DNA of 64,000 nucleotides from Argyresthia goedartella (taxonomy: Eukaryota; Arthropoda; Insecta; Lepidoptera; Argyresthiidae), in assembly GCA_949825045.1 (NCBI GenBank), contig OX463816.1, positions 14,937,579 through 15,001,578 on the forward strand. Reading direction: 5' to 3'. Both the position numbers and the translations under genes were made by a program. This document shows, one piece after another, positions 54,463 through 64,000 of this stretch. The stretch's first letter is position 1, and each line of letters starts with the position of its first letter. Under the pieces are notes generated by a model. It ran no database searches and had not been told where the DNA came from. It worked only from the letters and a program-made list of their open reading frames with translations.

Positions 54463-55825
54463 AGTTTCTCGTATAAGGAATGCATATGAGTAACTGACTT
54501 GACATCTGGAGCCAAATATTTTTTCTTGGTATCTTTACGGCAGTAATGAGACTCCATCACAGGGAAAGACTCAATGTGATGTCGTACTAATTCTACGTCG
54601 CTTTCCAGTATTTTATTGCCAGGTTCTTTCTTCCCACGTTGATCGTTTCCTGTGTAGACTCCTTAACAGTCGCTTTTGGATGTAGCATCGCAAACAACGT
54701 CAACAGAGATGCACAAGGTAGCACAAAAATAATTCTGGCAAACCTGTATTTCAGAATCATCCTTCTTGAAATAACATTTCTTGCTGAAACTGCGTTGTTT
54801 CTTGTCGGATTTTCTTTTCAAACTACGAGTTTGTATTGGTTGTATTTTGACCAAAGATAGAATATAATTCTTTTTTGCTACGAAATCCATATTCCAGTAG
54901 TTTCTGCATAGAACATTTCTATCTTCTTCTGAAAAATGATCAGTGCATTTGAATTTACAATTTCCGCATTGCTTAGGCTTCGGTACTTTTGCAGGGCGCA
55001 TTTTACCCTTTGTTACATAAGGGAGGCCGTCAATTTTTCTTTTGCGGCTCATGTTCCTTTTCCATTCCAATGGCATGGCTTTTTTGCGTCTTTTAGTTGG
55101 CTTTACCGACAACCATACATTTTGCAATACACTCTCAAGTAAAAGCATTACATATCCCTCTGGGCCATCGTCGATGTTTTGCAAATTATCACGCCTTCTT
55201 TCTACGTCTATATCTGGGCTTTCCGCTATCAAGACAGGTGGAAGTTGACGCCGCCGACGGAGTAAGCTGACCGAACTTTCCGAGTCATCTGAGTTTGGAA
55301 TATACTCTGGATCTAAATCTGAATAGTCACTACCAAACAAGTGAATAGAGTCTCTTAGGTTATCTTTACTTGTAGAGGGTTCAGCAAAGAACGATTCTAA
55401 GTCCCCTATTACGTCCTTAACATGGTCAACAATTTTAATTTGTTCTGCATCTAAATCTGAAGAAGTTTCAAGATCTGGAGGAGTAGTGGTAGTTTGAGAA
55501 GTTAACGTGGCATTACGATTTCCAAACTCTTCGAGATCGTTCAGGTCATCTGCTTGTCTTCTGGCATCTGGAAATATACATTTTGAACTAGTGAATGCCA
55601 TACAAATTCAACTGCGTGGATTTTAAGTATGATCCTATAACGGTTTTCATGGAAGAAGTTGCCTGCTGAACCTGTCTCCAAATGTACCGCTGAGACTGAG
55701 AGATCCACTATCAGTACCACCAGTTGCCGGCCGGACGATATTACTGAGATGGATGAAATTATGGTATTAATTATACCGATATGCTTGAAAGTAACATTTT
55801 AATCAAAACAAATAATAAGGTTTCC

Positions 55826-56190
55826 TATAAAGGCTTCGAAATGGTCAGTGGTTTTGATTGTTGTTTTGAGATCTTCAGAAATAGGGCCCGCAGCCGTTTG
55901 TGACATTTGAAGTTCATCATTATCGCGCAGGTCATCTGCTTGCCTACTGCGACCTGGTAAAAGAAATCAATTGAACATTTAAAATAGGTATAGGTATCAT
56001 AAATAGATAACATGGAGGTCTATAGTATCACCAGATGTATACCAGACGTCCCTTAGTAAATAGGTACCTATAATGTCTTCGGTTTTGGTCGTTATTCCGA
56101 GGTCTTCAGTAATAAGGCCCGCAGCCGCTTGTGTTATTTGAAATTCATCACCATCGCGCAGTTCATCTGCTTGTATACTGCAACCTGGTA
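55826..56190 (-). repeat. Tandemly repeated exon-like segments (three related copies incl. main exon start)
   Basis: Minus-strand segments after CTTTTACCAG acceptors read GCSIQADELRDGDEFQITQ (from 56184) and GRSRQADDLRDNDELQMSQ (from about 55955), each continuing AAAG.I(T/S)EDL. The main exon starts DARRQADDLNDLEEF after TTTCCAG. All three use the same acceptor phase. The two short copies share about 130 bp of clear similarity, including the intron border. Confidence 0.75.
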
Positions 56191-56304
56191 AAAGAAATTA
56201 GAAATATAGGTAACGCATACCTACCTACAATGCTTACACACTGTCTATTTTGAGAGGAGTACCTAAATTCTCCCAGCCAGCTGTGAGGTTTATCTACGTA
56301 GGTA

Positions 56305-56420
56305 CTTAATTAGAAAAATACAGAACAACAAAAAATACAAGCAACAACAACAACAACAACAACAAAAATACAACAACAACAATAATAATTACAACAACAA
56401 CAATACAAATCTGTTGAAAA
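56305..56420 (+). repeat. (CAA)n-rich microsatellite
   Basis: ACAACAAC and ATAATAATTACAAC runs between about 56325 and 56405. A minus-strand 92-codon frame over it (poly-Cys/Val) is an artefact. Confidence 0.7.
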
Positions 56421-57384
56421 TTTAAGTCCTCTACGTTTTCTACCTATTCTCACATAACCTCCGTTATTGGGTTTTACCTCCAAACATTTAGGTAACCGTT
56501 GAAAAAAATTCGTTAAAAGGTAAGTTAAAATTAAAGAAATCGCCGATTTCAAATGGGTAATGGTGTCTTTATGAGTTACAAAAATCATGCTATTTAAATA
56601 GTAAGGTATAATTATTATCTACTTGTTAGTTGAAAAGCAAGAACGAAAATAATGTTAGGCTATAAAAACTTTACTTACCTGAATCTTTATCACCGCATGC
56701 TAATTTCACTAGTTTTCTGGCTCTCTTCCCCATCATTCATTTTTCATCAGGTGGAAATAGAATAGTTTTTAGAACATTCACTCTCAAAAACTAAAACAAA
56801 ACACCTTCTCTGCGCCGGAGCCGAACAGGTACTGACGCGACGCGACACGCTCGCGGCAAAACTTTGCGGCAAAATCGTATACCTCGCGTTACTGGGTTTT
56901 TGCTCTAAATCATGGCTGGAAAATTATACTTATTGGTTCAGGTAAAACCATTTAAAACTATTTAACTTTAGTTTATTTAAAATGACTTCGTGGTAAAAGC
57001 GAGTAACTTGTTTTAAAGGAATTTACCACTAAGCAATATTTACTTACAATACCTTATTACTTTGTGCCAAAAGCAGTTAACAATTATTAAATGTTATTGG
57101 CACAAAACTTAAAATATAAATCGAACTAAATATTTTGAACTAAATACATAAAAATCTACTTAACTTATTATAGTCCGAAATGCATATCACATTTTTCTCT
57201 TAACGTCTACTGTAACTTGACTTAAAGGATTTTAGTAGAGATAATTCTGTGAAGTTTATGTTTTTATTGGGTTTTGGAATTGTACCAAATTCGATCCAAT
57301 GCAGCTATTGAATAACGGGTTTTACCACCAGAAAGAGCGTGAAGAGTACATCACGAAAATTAGGATAACACAATTTTGACCTAA

Positions 57385-57415
57385 AGTTCACTTAACGGGT
57401 TTTGCTTCGCAGCCC
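57385..57415 (-). repeat. Possible outer end of the QNRN-type transposon
   Basis: On the minus strand CGAGGGCTGCGAAGCAAAAC followed by CCGTTAAGTG. AACGGGTTTTACCACC (about 57316) repeats part of it. It lies about 650 bp outside exon 1 of the QNRN-type gene and looks like a TIR/subterminal repeat. The partner end was not found, probably removed with the 3' part. Confidence 0.35.
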
Positions 57416-57528
<113 letters not shown>

Positions 57529-57620
57529 ATACAGGGTGTCTGGTGGCAGATTTATATATTAAAACACGAATATCTCAAAAAGTAATAAACGGTGCGGGGG
57601 GAGGGTAGTGTCACTAGAAT

Positions 57621-58206
57621 CCCTTGGGCAATGTAATGGTTTTTGGTGCTTCAGTCGAGGATTGCGACTTCTTGGAGCCCAGTAACGGCAGTTTTGCTTG
57701 TTAACGTGTCCGTTTAAATGGAAATGAGCCTCGTCGCTCCAAAAAATGGAATTCGTAGTGCGATAACGCTCCAACATGGTTTCACAAAAAAAATTGCGTG
57801 ACCTAAAGTCATTTTCTTTCAATTCTTGAATGATTTGAATTTTAAAAGGATGGAACTTCATATCCTTTTTCAAAATTTCATGAACAATCGCTCATGGAAG
57901 TCCCAGTGATGCTGCCCTTTACCGTATCGAAAGTCGTGCATTTTCACGTAAACTCCGTTCCACCAGTTCAATGTTTTCGGGGGTCCTTGACGATCGGCTA
58001 GGCCCTGGCCGTTGTGTGTTCATAGCCGAAGCAGTTGCGCGGAACCTCTCCACCCACGATCGAATTAAATTCACACTCGGCCCATCACTTATCCGTCAAA
58101 TATTGAAGTGTGAACAAAACTGTCGGCGAGCGAGTACGTAAGAATCGTGGCTCTTAAAAAATGCTTCGATAGCGAACGCGCGATGCTCACCCGACCACTG
58201 CGGCAT
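57621..58206 (-). pseudogene. Transposase N-terminal copy on minus strand
   Basis: Starts at ATG 58206 (MPQWSGEHRAFAIEAFFKSH), then a paired-like helix-turn-helix region, SDGPSVNLIRSWVERFRAT and TPENIELVERSLREN. It continues through two early stops (TGA after the FNI residues, TAA after LSIR) to KKDMKFHPFKIQII, TNSIFWSDEAHFHLNG and RSRNPRLKH, stopping at the arm border. It lacks the remaining catalytic part. Confidence 0.8.
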
Positions 58207-58757
58207 CGTGACTGAGAAATCCGAAATCCACGATTCTTACGTACTCGCTCGCCGACAGTTTTGTTCACACTTCAATATTTGACGGATAAGTGATGGGCCG
58301 AGTGTGAATTTAATTCGATCGTGGGTGGAGAGGTTCCGCGCAACTGCTTCGGCTATGAACACACAACGGCCAGGGCCTAGCCGATCGTCAAGGACCCCCG
58401 AAAACATTGAACTGGTGGAACGGAGTTTACGTGAAAATGCACGACTTTCGATACGGTAAAGGGCAGCATCACTGGGACTTCCATGAGCGATTGTTCATGA
58501 AATTTTGAAAAAGGATATGAAGTTCCATCCTTTTAAAATTCAAATCATTCAAGAATTGAAAGAAAATGACTTTAGGTCACGCAATTTTTTTTGTGAAACC
58601 ATGTTGGAGCGTTATCGCACTACGAATTCCATTTTTTGGAGCGACGAGGCTCATTTCCATTTAAACGGACACGTTAACAAGCAAAACTGCCGTTACTGGG
58701 CTCCAAGAAGTCGCAATCCTCGACTGAAGCACCAAAAACCATTACATTGCCCAAGGG
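57621..58757. repeat. 530-bp inverted repeat with 77-nt loop, apparently perfect
   Basis: 57621-58150 and 58228-58757 are inverted complements with exact symmetry about 58189. I compared line by line and found no mismatch or gap. Both arms carry the same transposase coding part, including identical in-frame stops. The loop (58151-58227) carries the first residues of the minus-strand copy. A transcript would form a 530-bp dsRNA hairpin. Confidence 0.92.
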
Positions 58758-59229
58758 TATCCACGAGTGGGATAATTAGACCATTTTTTTTTAAATGCAG
58801 GGGGCCAAGCGACGAATGTCAATGGTGAGAGTTATCGACAAATGATTACGAATTTCTTTTTGCAGAACCTGCGAGCTCATCCATCATTCTCATCAAACAC
58901 CTGGTTCCAACAGGATGGTGCGACCGCACACACGGCCACGGCGTCGATGGATTTGCTGCGAGAAAATTTCCCTCAAAAACTGATAAGTCGCTTTGGGGAC
59001 ATCCCGTGGCCACCGAGGTCACCCGACCTACCCCCATGGACTTTCTTTTGTGGGGCTACCTCAAAGAGAGAGTTTACACCAACAATCCGCGAACTGTTGT
59101 GAACTTGAAAGAAAACATATGGCGAGAAATCAGCTCAATTGAACCGAGCCTACTGCAGCGTGTGGCGCGGAATACGAGGCTCCGTTTTGAGCGGTGTGTG
59201 CAACAGGATGGGAGACATTTGGATGACTG
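58228..59229 (+). pseudogene. Mariner/Tc1-like transposase, plus-strand copy without N-terminus
   Basis: The first about 20 codons lie only in the loop and the other arm. Catalytic parts: first D in WSDEAHF (about 58640), second D in WFQQDGATAHTA (about 58900-58940), third in RFGDIPWPPRSPDL..MDF. The second-to-third Asp (SPD) interval is 36 residues. The C-terminus is LLWGYLKERVY...LRFERCVQQDGRHLDD, stop 59227-59229. Frameshifts near 58790-58850 and 59030, plus the stops shared with the other arm. Dead, but many blocks are well kept. Confidence 0.85.
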
Positions 59230-59314
59230 AAGTCAGTCAAAGATGAATCTTTAAAAAATGAAATCCGCATGTGTACTCTATCTTTTAATACTTTTATTAA
59301 AATTATATGTAATA

Positions 59315-59566
59315 ATAATAATAATACCCTGGACACTATTTACACACATTGATCTAGCCCCAAACTAGGATTCCCTGTATCTTGGGTACTAGACAACGAT
59401 ACACATACTTATATAGATAAATATTATACTTAGATAGATAAACAACCATGACTAAGTTACAAACATCCGTTCTCATCAAACAAATATTTGCCCCCCCCGG
59501 GACTCGAACCTGGGACCCTTGGCTTCGTAGGCAGGGTCACTGCCGACTCGGCCATTCGGGTCGTCA
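59315..59566 (-). mobile_element. tRNA-derived SINE, copy 2
   Basis: Same SINE as 41234-41522, same orientation: tRNA-like head with B-box (59500-59510, complement of GGTTCGAGTCC), body CAATGTGTGTAAATAGTGTC..., (ATT)n tail at 59312-59326. Differences from copy 1 are few. It is nested between the transposase stop and the right TIR of the mariner-like element. Confidence 0.85.
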
Positions 59567-59619
59567 ACAGTTCTTTTTTTATTTAATTTAGAAAACATAA
59601 ATCTACCAGACACCCAGAT

Positions 59620-60285
59620 ATAGTTATAAGCCGCGGACATGACCTTGTGCCATCCTTGAGCGCTCGGACGTCCGATAGAAATCTGGCTATGTTCGATATA
59701 TAAAGTTGTTTTTTAAGGACATTTGTACTTCGCGTGGGAGCTTTTTTAGAGTTAACGATAAGTACGTGGTGGAATGGTTGATGGTACAATTTAATTTAAT
59801 TTAGATCAACTTATACAACAATACAATAAAAACAACAATAGAACTGCCTGATACTGGCAAAAGCAGGGACAAATCGCCATGAACAGAAGTTGAAGTTGAA
59901 TTATTATACCGAATTGTAGGGAAAGAATATTTTTGGTGGTAACACCAAGTTTGGCTGATTTTTCTTAGCTTGAGCGACATCTACAAAAAAATTGAGGTTC
60001 TAGGTTAAATATCTCACAGTTCAAATAGTTCATTGTTCACATTACAATATGAGCTTCTTTCTTTGAAGATAGGAACTGTCACCCCCCTGCACACAACTGA
60101 TAGTTTGATATTAAGGGGATGCTATATATTATGAATTGTGAGTGGAATTTCAGTATTGATTGAACCCTATGTGAAAATGGAAACCTTGTGACAGTTCAAC
60201 TGAAACTGCAGATAAATTTATTTGTGGACTAACTATGAACGGAGGGTTCAAGTTTGTGTTGATTTGACTAGAATACATTAGCTGG
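59620..60285. other. Non-coding stretch, nothing recognised
   Basis: AT-rich, no signature. Confidence 0.45.
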
Positions 60286-60289
60286 TTTT

Positions 60290-60393
60290 ATAAACTCCGG
60301 CACGGCAACAGCGCCGGCCTCGTTTTTCCACTAGGCCGGTGCCGGTGCCGGTAGGCCTGCGCTCGCTCGGCTTTGTGCCTAGCTATATACATA

Positions 60394-60424
<31 letters not shown>

Positions 60425-60825
60425 GCTATATATATAGTACTGATACAGAAATCAGTTCTATCTACCACACTTAAATATGATATAGTCAAATGTTCGTATC
60501 TTTATGGTATATCTCTTACATCTAAGACGAAAATACCAACGACGCGACGACGTACCAAATACGAGTAGGTAGGTACGATTTGCGCGTCGCGTCGGGGCAT
60601 CTCCCTACTCACCTAGACGCCCCGCGCACACACCCACTCACACGGCTACAATACCTACACAATACACATGCACTTTTGCTGGCCGGCATCGAGTGGGAAG
60701 CTTGGTGCCCCGGGACCGGCACCGGCATCCGGTAAGTCGAAAAGCGTGCCATAAGTTTTCATACATTTTGCTTCGCCGGCAACCGGTACCGTTGCCGGCC
60801 CGGCGTATGGAAAAACGGCTATTCG
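60290..60825. mobile_element. GC-rich element with imperfect inverted ends
   Basis: Left: CTCGTTTTTCCACTAGGCCGGTGCCGG (about 60328-60355). Right, inverted: CGTTTTTCCATACGCCGGGCCGGCAACGG (about 60787-60815). CCGG/GCCGGC-rich blocks on both sides contrast with the AT-rich flanks; a (TA)n tract (60394-60440) and a GCGTCGCGTCGGGGC stretch lie between. Possibly a non-autonomous transposon; target duplication not resolved. Confidence 0.45.
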
Positions 60826-62230
60826 GTAGTTTTCTTTAGAATAGGATAATTAGTTAGGACATAGTTTTGAAAGTGAACTATTTTAATGAATGTTAATTCT
60901 CAAACTGGTAATTTCAATTGTAGATTGGACCCCATGTTATTCTAAGTGTGAATGAGGTTTTTTTTGTAAATTTTATGTATCGTTTGCAAGAGGCGCATCA
61001 GGATAGGAGCGATATTGTGTTGGAGCGTGCCTTATAGGTAAAAGAACGCTGCAATTGGACTTTTGTGTTAACCTCTCCTTTCCCGCCGTCAGCATAAGCA
61101 GCGCGGCCCCGATCACTCTATGTACCGCTGTCAGCATAAGCAGCGGGATGACTAATATTTTTGAAACCGGTATTTTTTATCCAACGGTTGGACCAATTTT
61201 TACGGTTCGATCATGTGTGGACACCCAATTAGACAAACTTTATGGTCTGTGTGCTAGTTTATGCTTTTCCGTAGAAAAAAATAATTCAACCGCGTTTTGA
61301 AAATCACTTTCTTCCGGACGCTCCCAACGTATGTGGTGGTGAAATTTTATTGAGAGAAAAGTGTGGTTTTTTTGGTGAATTGAGGTAAGTATTTGTTTTA
61401 TTCATATTTACAACTCTATTTGCGATAAACAAACCACAAATCATAGTAAAATTCATCAAGATGTCCAGAAAATCGGCAAAATTACATGATACGTCATGCA
61501 ACCAGACGGATTCCCCCCAATGCTATTTGTGATTCCAATGAGAAATACAGTTAGATTTCAATAAAAAATACACATATCTTATTGGAAATCTTATAAGGAA
61601 TCCATTTTTATAGGTTTCTTTATCAAAATAATGTACCAATTTGCTGATTTTCCGTCAGAAACGTGATCAGGCATCCAATTCACATGCTTCACACGCACAC
61701 ATAAGCATTCCGCGACGCCATTTTACTCACACACAGACAGAATCTCACTACAGGGTGCGGGTGTTTTCAGTCATATTCGGTGAAACTCCATATCATAGGT
61801 TTCGGGGTGATGTGATGATTGGGGTTTCCATATCAAAGGTTCCGCGGGTTTATGATTGGAGTTCAGTGTCGATAAGGGGGCGGAAGCCCCTTTTTTTATC
61901 AATGGAAAAATCCAGCATCCAGCGACTTAGAAAAATTGTGTTAAAAATTGTGTTAAAAAATATTTTTTTTGACTGTTATTTTTTGCTTCGGAATCGTGTA
62001 GTGCTGCTTTTTGCTATCACTTTTGGTTATAAACATTTTCCTCGTGCACCTCACCGATTTCGAGATATACGTCATATTATGTTTGTAATATCGATATCTC
62101 TATAAATATTGGTCCTAGGGAAAACATGCATATGACATAAAATTATGCTCGTAAGACACCCTACACGATGCCCAAGTGAAAATATCAAAATAAAAAAAAT
62201 CAAAATAAAAATAAAATAAAAAAATAACAA
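60826..62230. other. Stretch without a supportable gene
   Basis: The longest frame (61641-62105, 154 codons) has no family signature and no codon bias. CGATAAGGGGGCGGAAGCCC (about 61870) forms a small hairpin. TCAGCATAAGCAGCG occurs at about 61089 and 61131. Confidence 0.4.
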
Positions 62231-62318
62231 ATTTGTGTCATATTGTGTTAACTTGTCTTTTTAGGCGGATTCGTTTGCCTGCAAGTTCAGATATGTACTT
62301 TTGACAATTTAGTGTAAA

Positions 62319-63056
62319 ATGACAAAAAAATGCAAAATTACACAAATTTGTAAAAGTGCACAGAGTGTACGTTTTGATCCTAATGCCTTAGCTACTTTTT
62401 TCAGAATGGATCATGACTATCATGCCCAGCTTGCGCATCGGTCGTCGCCGGTGCGCATTCTATCCGATGAGAAGCTGGTGTATGTGCGCTCCCGCTCCGG
62501 TCGGATGAAGGTAAATAATTGAAATTTCACTCGCATCGTTTTTGCTTCGTTTCCGTTTATATTTATATATATACATATCCATTCATTTGTTCCATTCAGC
62601 AGCCTAAACGGTCTGAATATAGTTTTACCAAGTATAATTAAATATTTACCTGGGAAATGTGAAGTTTTATACTAAAAGGACACAAATAATTATACTGCAA
62701 ATGTCACTGACTGCCAGTCTGGTATTTTGTTTATATTTAATTTGCCTATTTTATTTATGTTATAGATGGTGAAGCAACCAGCTTCTCTGGGCCGGAGCGG
62801 GAGCGAGGGCGACTCCTCCCCGCAGCCGTCGACATCAAGGCGCTGCCGGCGCTCGCTGGCTGAAGAAATGGTGGTAGGTAATCTGATTAGCAAGCAGATA
62901 GATCACCGGTGGTATCATACCATTCTTCTCCTCCAACAGAGTGTGGCCTGCCTGCAGCTGGCCCATTTGAGCGGGGCCTTGGTGCATTTCTCCTGCACCT
63001 ACTCTTCTATTCCAGCTATCCTTCCATGCTTTCTAGTACCATACCATATACAATAA
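62319..63056 (+). CDS. Hypothetical two-exon gene inside the inverted repeats (160 aa)
   Basis: Exon 1 62319-62510 (64 codons; ends SRSGRMK before GTAAAT) and exon 2 62766-63056 after TTATAG (MVKQPASLGRSGSEGDSSPQ...). The joined frame is in phase (0). Exon 1 ends and exon 2 begins in GC-rich sequence (about 62430-62510, 62766-62870), unlike the AT-rich surroundings, as real coding often is. Exon 2 is Ser/Arg-rich (PSTSRRCRRSLAEEM) then KQIDHRWYHTILLLQQSVAC. No family recognised. The ATG lies within the left inverted repeat, so the 5' end may differ. The final codons may instead be non-coding. Confidence 0.4.
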
Positions 63057-63092
63057 TGTATTTTTCTATTTTCACAGTCATCAGCAGCTGGC

Positions 63093-63205
63093 TAAATTAT
63101 ATAAATTTTGCTGGAAGAAATATCTTTTTAGAGATAAGCTCGCCTGTTGTTATAAAATTTCTTTTAAGTACATTTTTATGCACAGGGCAATAAAGAATGT
63201 GAATA
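63093..63205 (+). mobile_element. LINE/SINE 3'-tail copy
   Basis: TTTTGCTGGAAGAAATATCTTTTTAGAGATAAGCTCGCCTG ... GCACAGGGCAATAAAGAATGTGAATATA, the same tail as the degenerate LINE at 19055-19150. It lies between the hypothetical gene and the right inverted repeat. Confidence 0.7.
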
Positions 63206-63413
63206 TATAACTATATAAATTTTTGTTCTTTTTTATTTTTCCAAAACCTAATTACACAATTACACATTAGGTAGGTGGTAGCTAATTACTAATTACACAT
63301 TTCAAATAATTGTTTATTTTTTACAAATTTGTGTAATCTTACACTAAATTGTCAAAAGTACATATCTGATCTCGCATAACACTAGTTAACACAATATTAC
63401 ACAATATTACACT

Positions 63414-64000
63414 TTGTAAGAACAGTAGGTATCTGTACTTGCGCGTGAACGGAGCCGCGTGGAAACACTTTATATACACATAACAACTAAATACTAGTTA
63501 ACTCAAACTTACACCATACCTACACGAACGAAACACCAGTTTAGCTATTTTACCTAGAATCAAATCACGGCGAAACATTTTCTTCGTTCCATCTTTGCAC
63601 ACTCTGTATAAACGCATATCGTACATCTGCCGTGACCTTGAGAAAGCCCAGAAACAACACACCGTGACACGAAATAACATGCATGATTTTGAATTATTTT
63701 TGTATGAAAAGGTACATAGTACGATACACTGTTAGAAAGCCTAGTTTGTCTTCTACTTAGAACCACTAATTCTAGAATGATAAGTATCACCTATTGCCTA
63801 TAAATTCAATAATAGTACAAAGTGTTGATTTCTACCTATTTTATACTTTCCTTGCGAGATATGGCGTCCTCATACTTATCATTTATGATTTAGTGGCAAA
63901 TACCACTTGTTTTCCTCTTATTGAATAAATTACCTATCCTAGGAACTAAGAAATATAACGCTAGGTAGTCTAGTCTCTTCACAAATAATTTCACAAGATT
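63414..64000. other. Right window edge, nothing recognised
   Basis: AT-rich; minus-strand frames of 60-76 codons (63498-63790) overlap each other and show no signature. Confidence 0.45.

Larger units (their letters stand above)
53866..56736 (-). pseudogene. 'QNRN'-type DNA transposon gene, recently inactivated
   Basis: Exon 1 56736-56679 (MMGKRARKLVKLACGDKDSG, GTAAGT donor). Two short exon-like repeats start at 56184 and about 55955. The main exon starts about 55575 (DARRQADDLNDLEEF). It encodes an acidic N-terminus, a basic RRRRRQLPPV stretch, KRKKAMPLEWKRNMSRKRK, CGNCKFKC (zinc-binding), SEEDRNVLCRNYWNMD, FKKDDSEIQVCQNYFCATL, then after a single TAA (54663-54665) the frame continues GNDQRGKKEPGNK...FPVMESHYCRKDTKKKYLAPD. 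A frameshift near 54400 precedes the zinc-binding/QNRN region. The 3' end is lost at the mariner junction (53865). I know this protein type only as a widespread animal transposon family (DUF7869-like QNRN motif, from memory). Few lesions imply recent death. Confidence 0.75.
57532..59617 (+). mobile_element. Mariner/Tc1-like element with internal inverted duplication
   Basis: Ends: left CAGGGTGTCTGGTGGCAGAT from 57532, right (minus) CTGGGTGTCTGGTAGATTTA from 59617. They share GGGTGTCTGGT and AGATTTAT. The left flank is TA; the right flank is ATATA. Inside: an 89-bp left margin, inverted arm (57621-58150), loop, arm (58228-58757), rest of the transposase to 59229, and a SINE (59315-59566) nested before the right end. 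Confidence 0.8.
62235..63413. mobile_element. Element bounded by inverted repeats with gene-like content
   Basis: Left 62235-62356 and right 63318-63413 share, in inverted orientation, ATATTGTGTTAACT, CAGATATGTACTTTTGACAA plus TTTAGTGTAA, and ATTACACAAATTTGTAAAA, with small gaps. The enclosed about 1 kb has two exon-like open segments and a LINE tail. Class and target duplication are unresolved. Confidence 0.55.

Noticed and set aside
54663..55142. Plus-strand open frames over the QNRN-type transposon gene
   Set aside because: They mirror the well-supported minus-strand coding sequence.
56310..56588. 92-codon minus-strand frame rich in Cys and Val
   Set aside because: Artefact of the (CAA)n microsatellite.
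61641..62105. 154-codon open frame
   Set aside because: No motif, no start context, repeat-like composition; not enough to call a gene.

Overview
The window looks like a piece of a lepidopteran (moth or butterfly) genome. The reasons are: AT-rich intergenic DNA; spliced genes with GT-AG introns; the abundant lepidopteran repeat that starts GGCCAAGTGCGAGTCGGACTCG; an RTE fragment carrying the 'CCACTGCTGGGCATAGGCC' signature; tRNA-derived SINEs; and insect-type host proteins. No bacterial operons, CRISPR arrays, rRNA genes or functional tRNA genes were seen. All calls rest on reading the sequence and on general family knowledge; nothing was searched.

Layout. 1-20.9 kb is a transposon graveyard. 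It holds a Jockey-like non-LTR element split by a solo LTR with a 4-bp target duplication (TSD), a TIR-bounded PIF/Harbinger element with scrambled internal blocks, a second Jockey-like element, a five-unit ~165-bp tandem array, and a TIR- and TA-bounded Tc1/mariner-type element (DD82E spacing, intact 474-aa transposase) with a LINE nested in it. Further LINE fragments and a decayed transposon with a tandemly duplicated flank follow. 22.6-25.7 kb holds two tandem, intronless cathepsin B genes: one divergent (second occluding-loop His replaced by Asp) and one canonical. 25.7-34.3 kb is gene-poor and contains hairpin elements.

34.36-48.24 kb (minus) is one seven-exon gene for a 492-aa type I membrane glycoprotein resembling the TMEM130/PMEL/GPNMB group. 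I reconstructed it exon by exon; all junction phases agree. Its introns are full of repeats. About 600 bp from its start codon, a divergent two-exon gene (48.84-49.73 kb, plus) encodes a 199-aa two-TM protein with PPxY motifs. At 51.72-52.35 kb (minus) lies an intronless ALG14 gene, the membrane subunit of the second step of dolichol-linked glycan synthesis.

53.5-59.6 kb is a second transposon cluster. A recently decayed 'QNRN'-type DNA transposon has triplicated exon-like segments and is fused in frame to a mariner transposase C-terminus. Next to it is a mariner/Tc1-like element containing a 530-bp inverted repeat that appears perfect, with a 77-nt loop. 60-64 kb holds a GC-rich imperfect inverted repeat and a possible two-exon gene enclosed by inverted repeats at 62.2-63.4 kb. 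No gene cluster acting as a pathway was found. The most unusual items are the long transposase hairpin, the cross-superfamily transposase fusion, the scrambled Harbinger element and the DD82E element.
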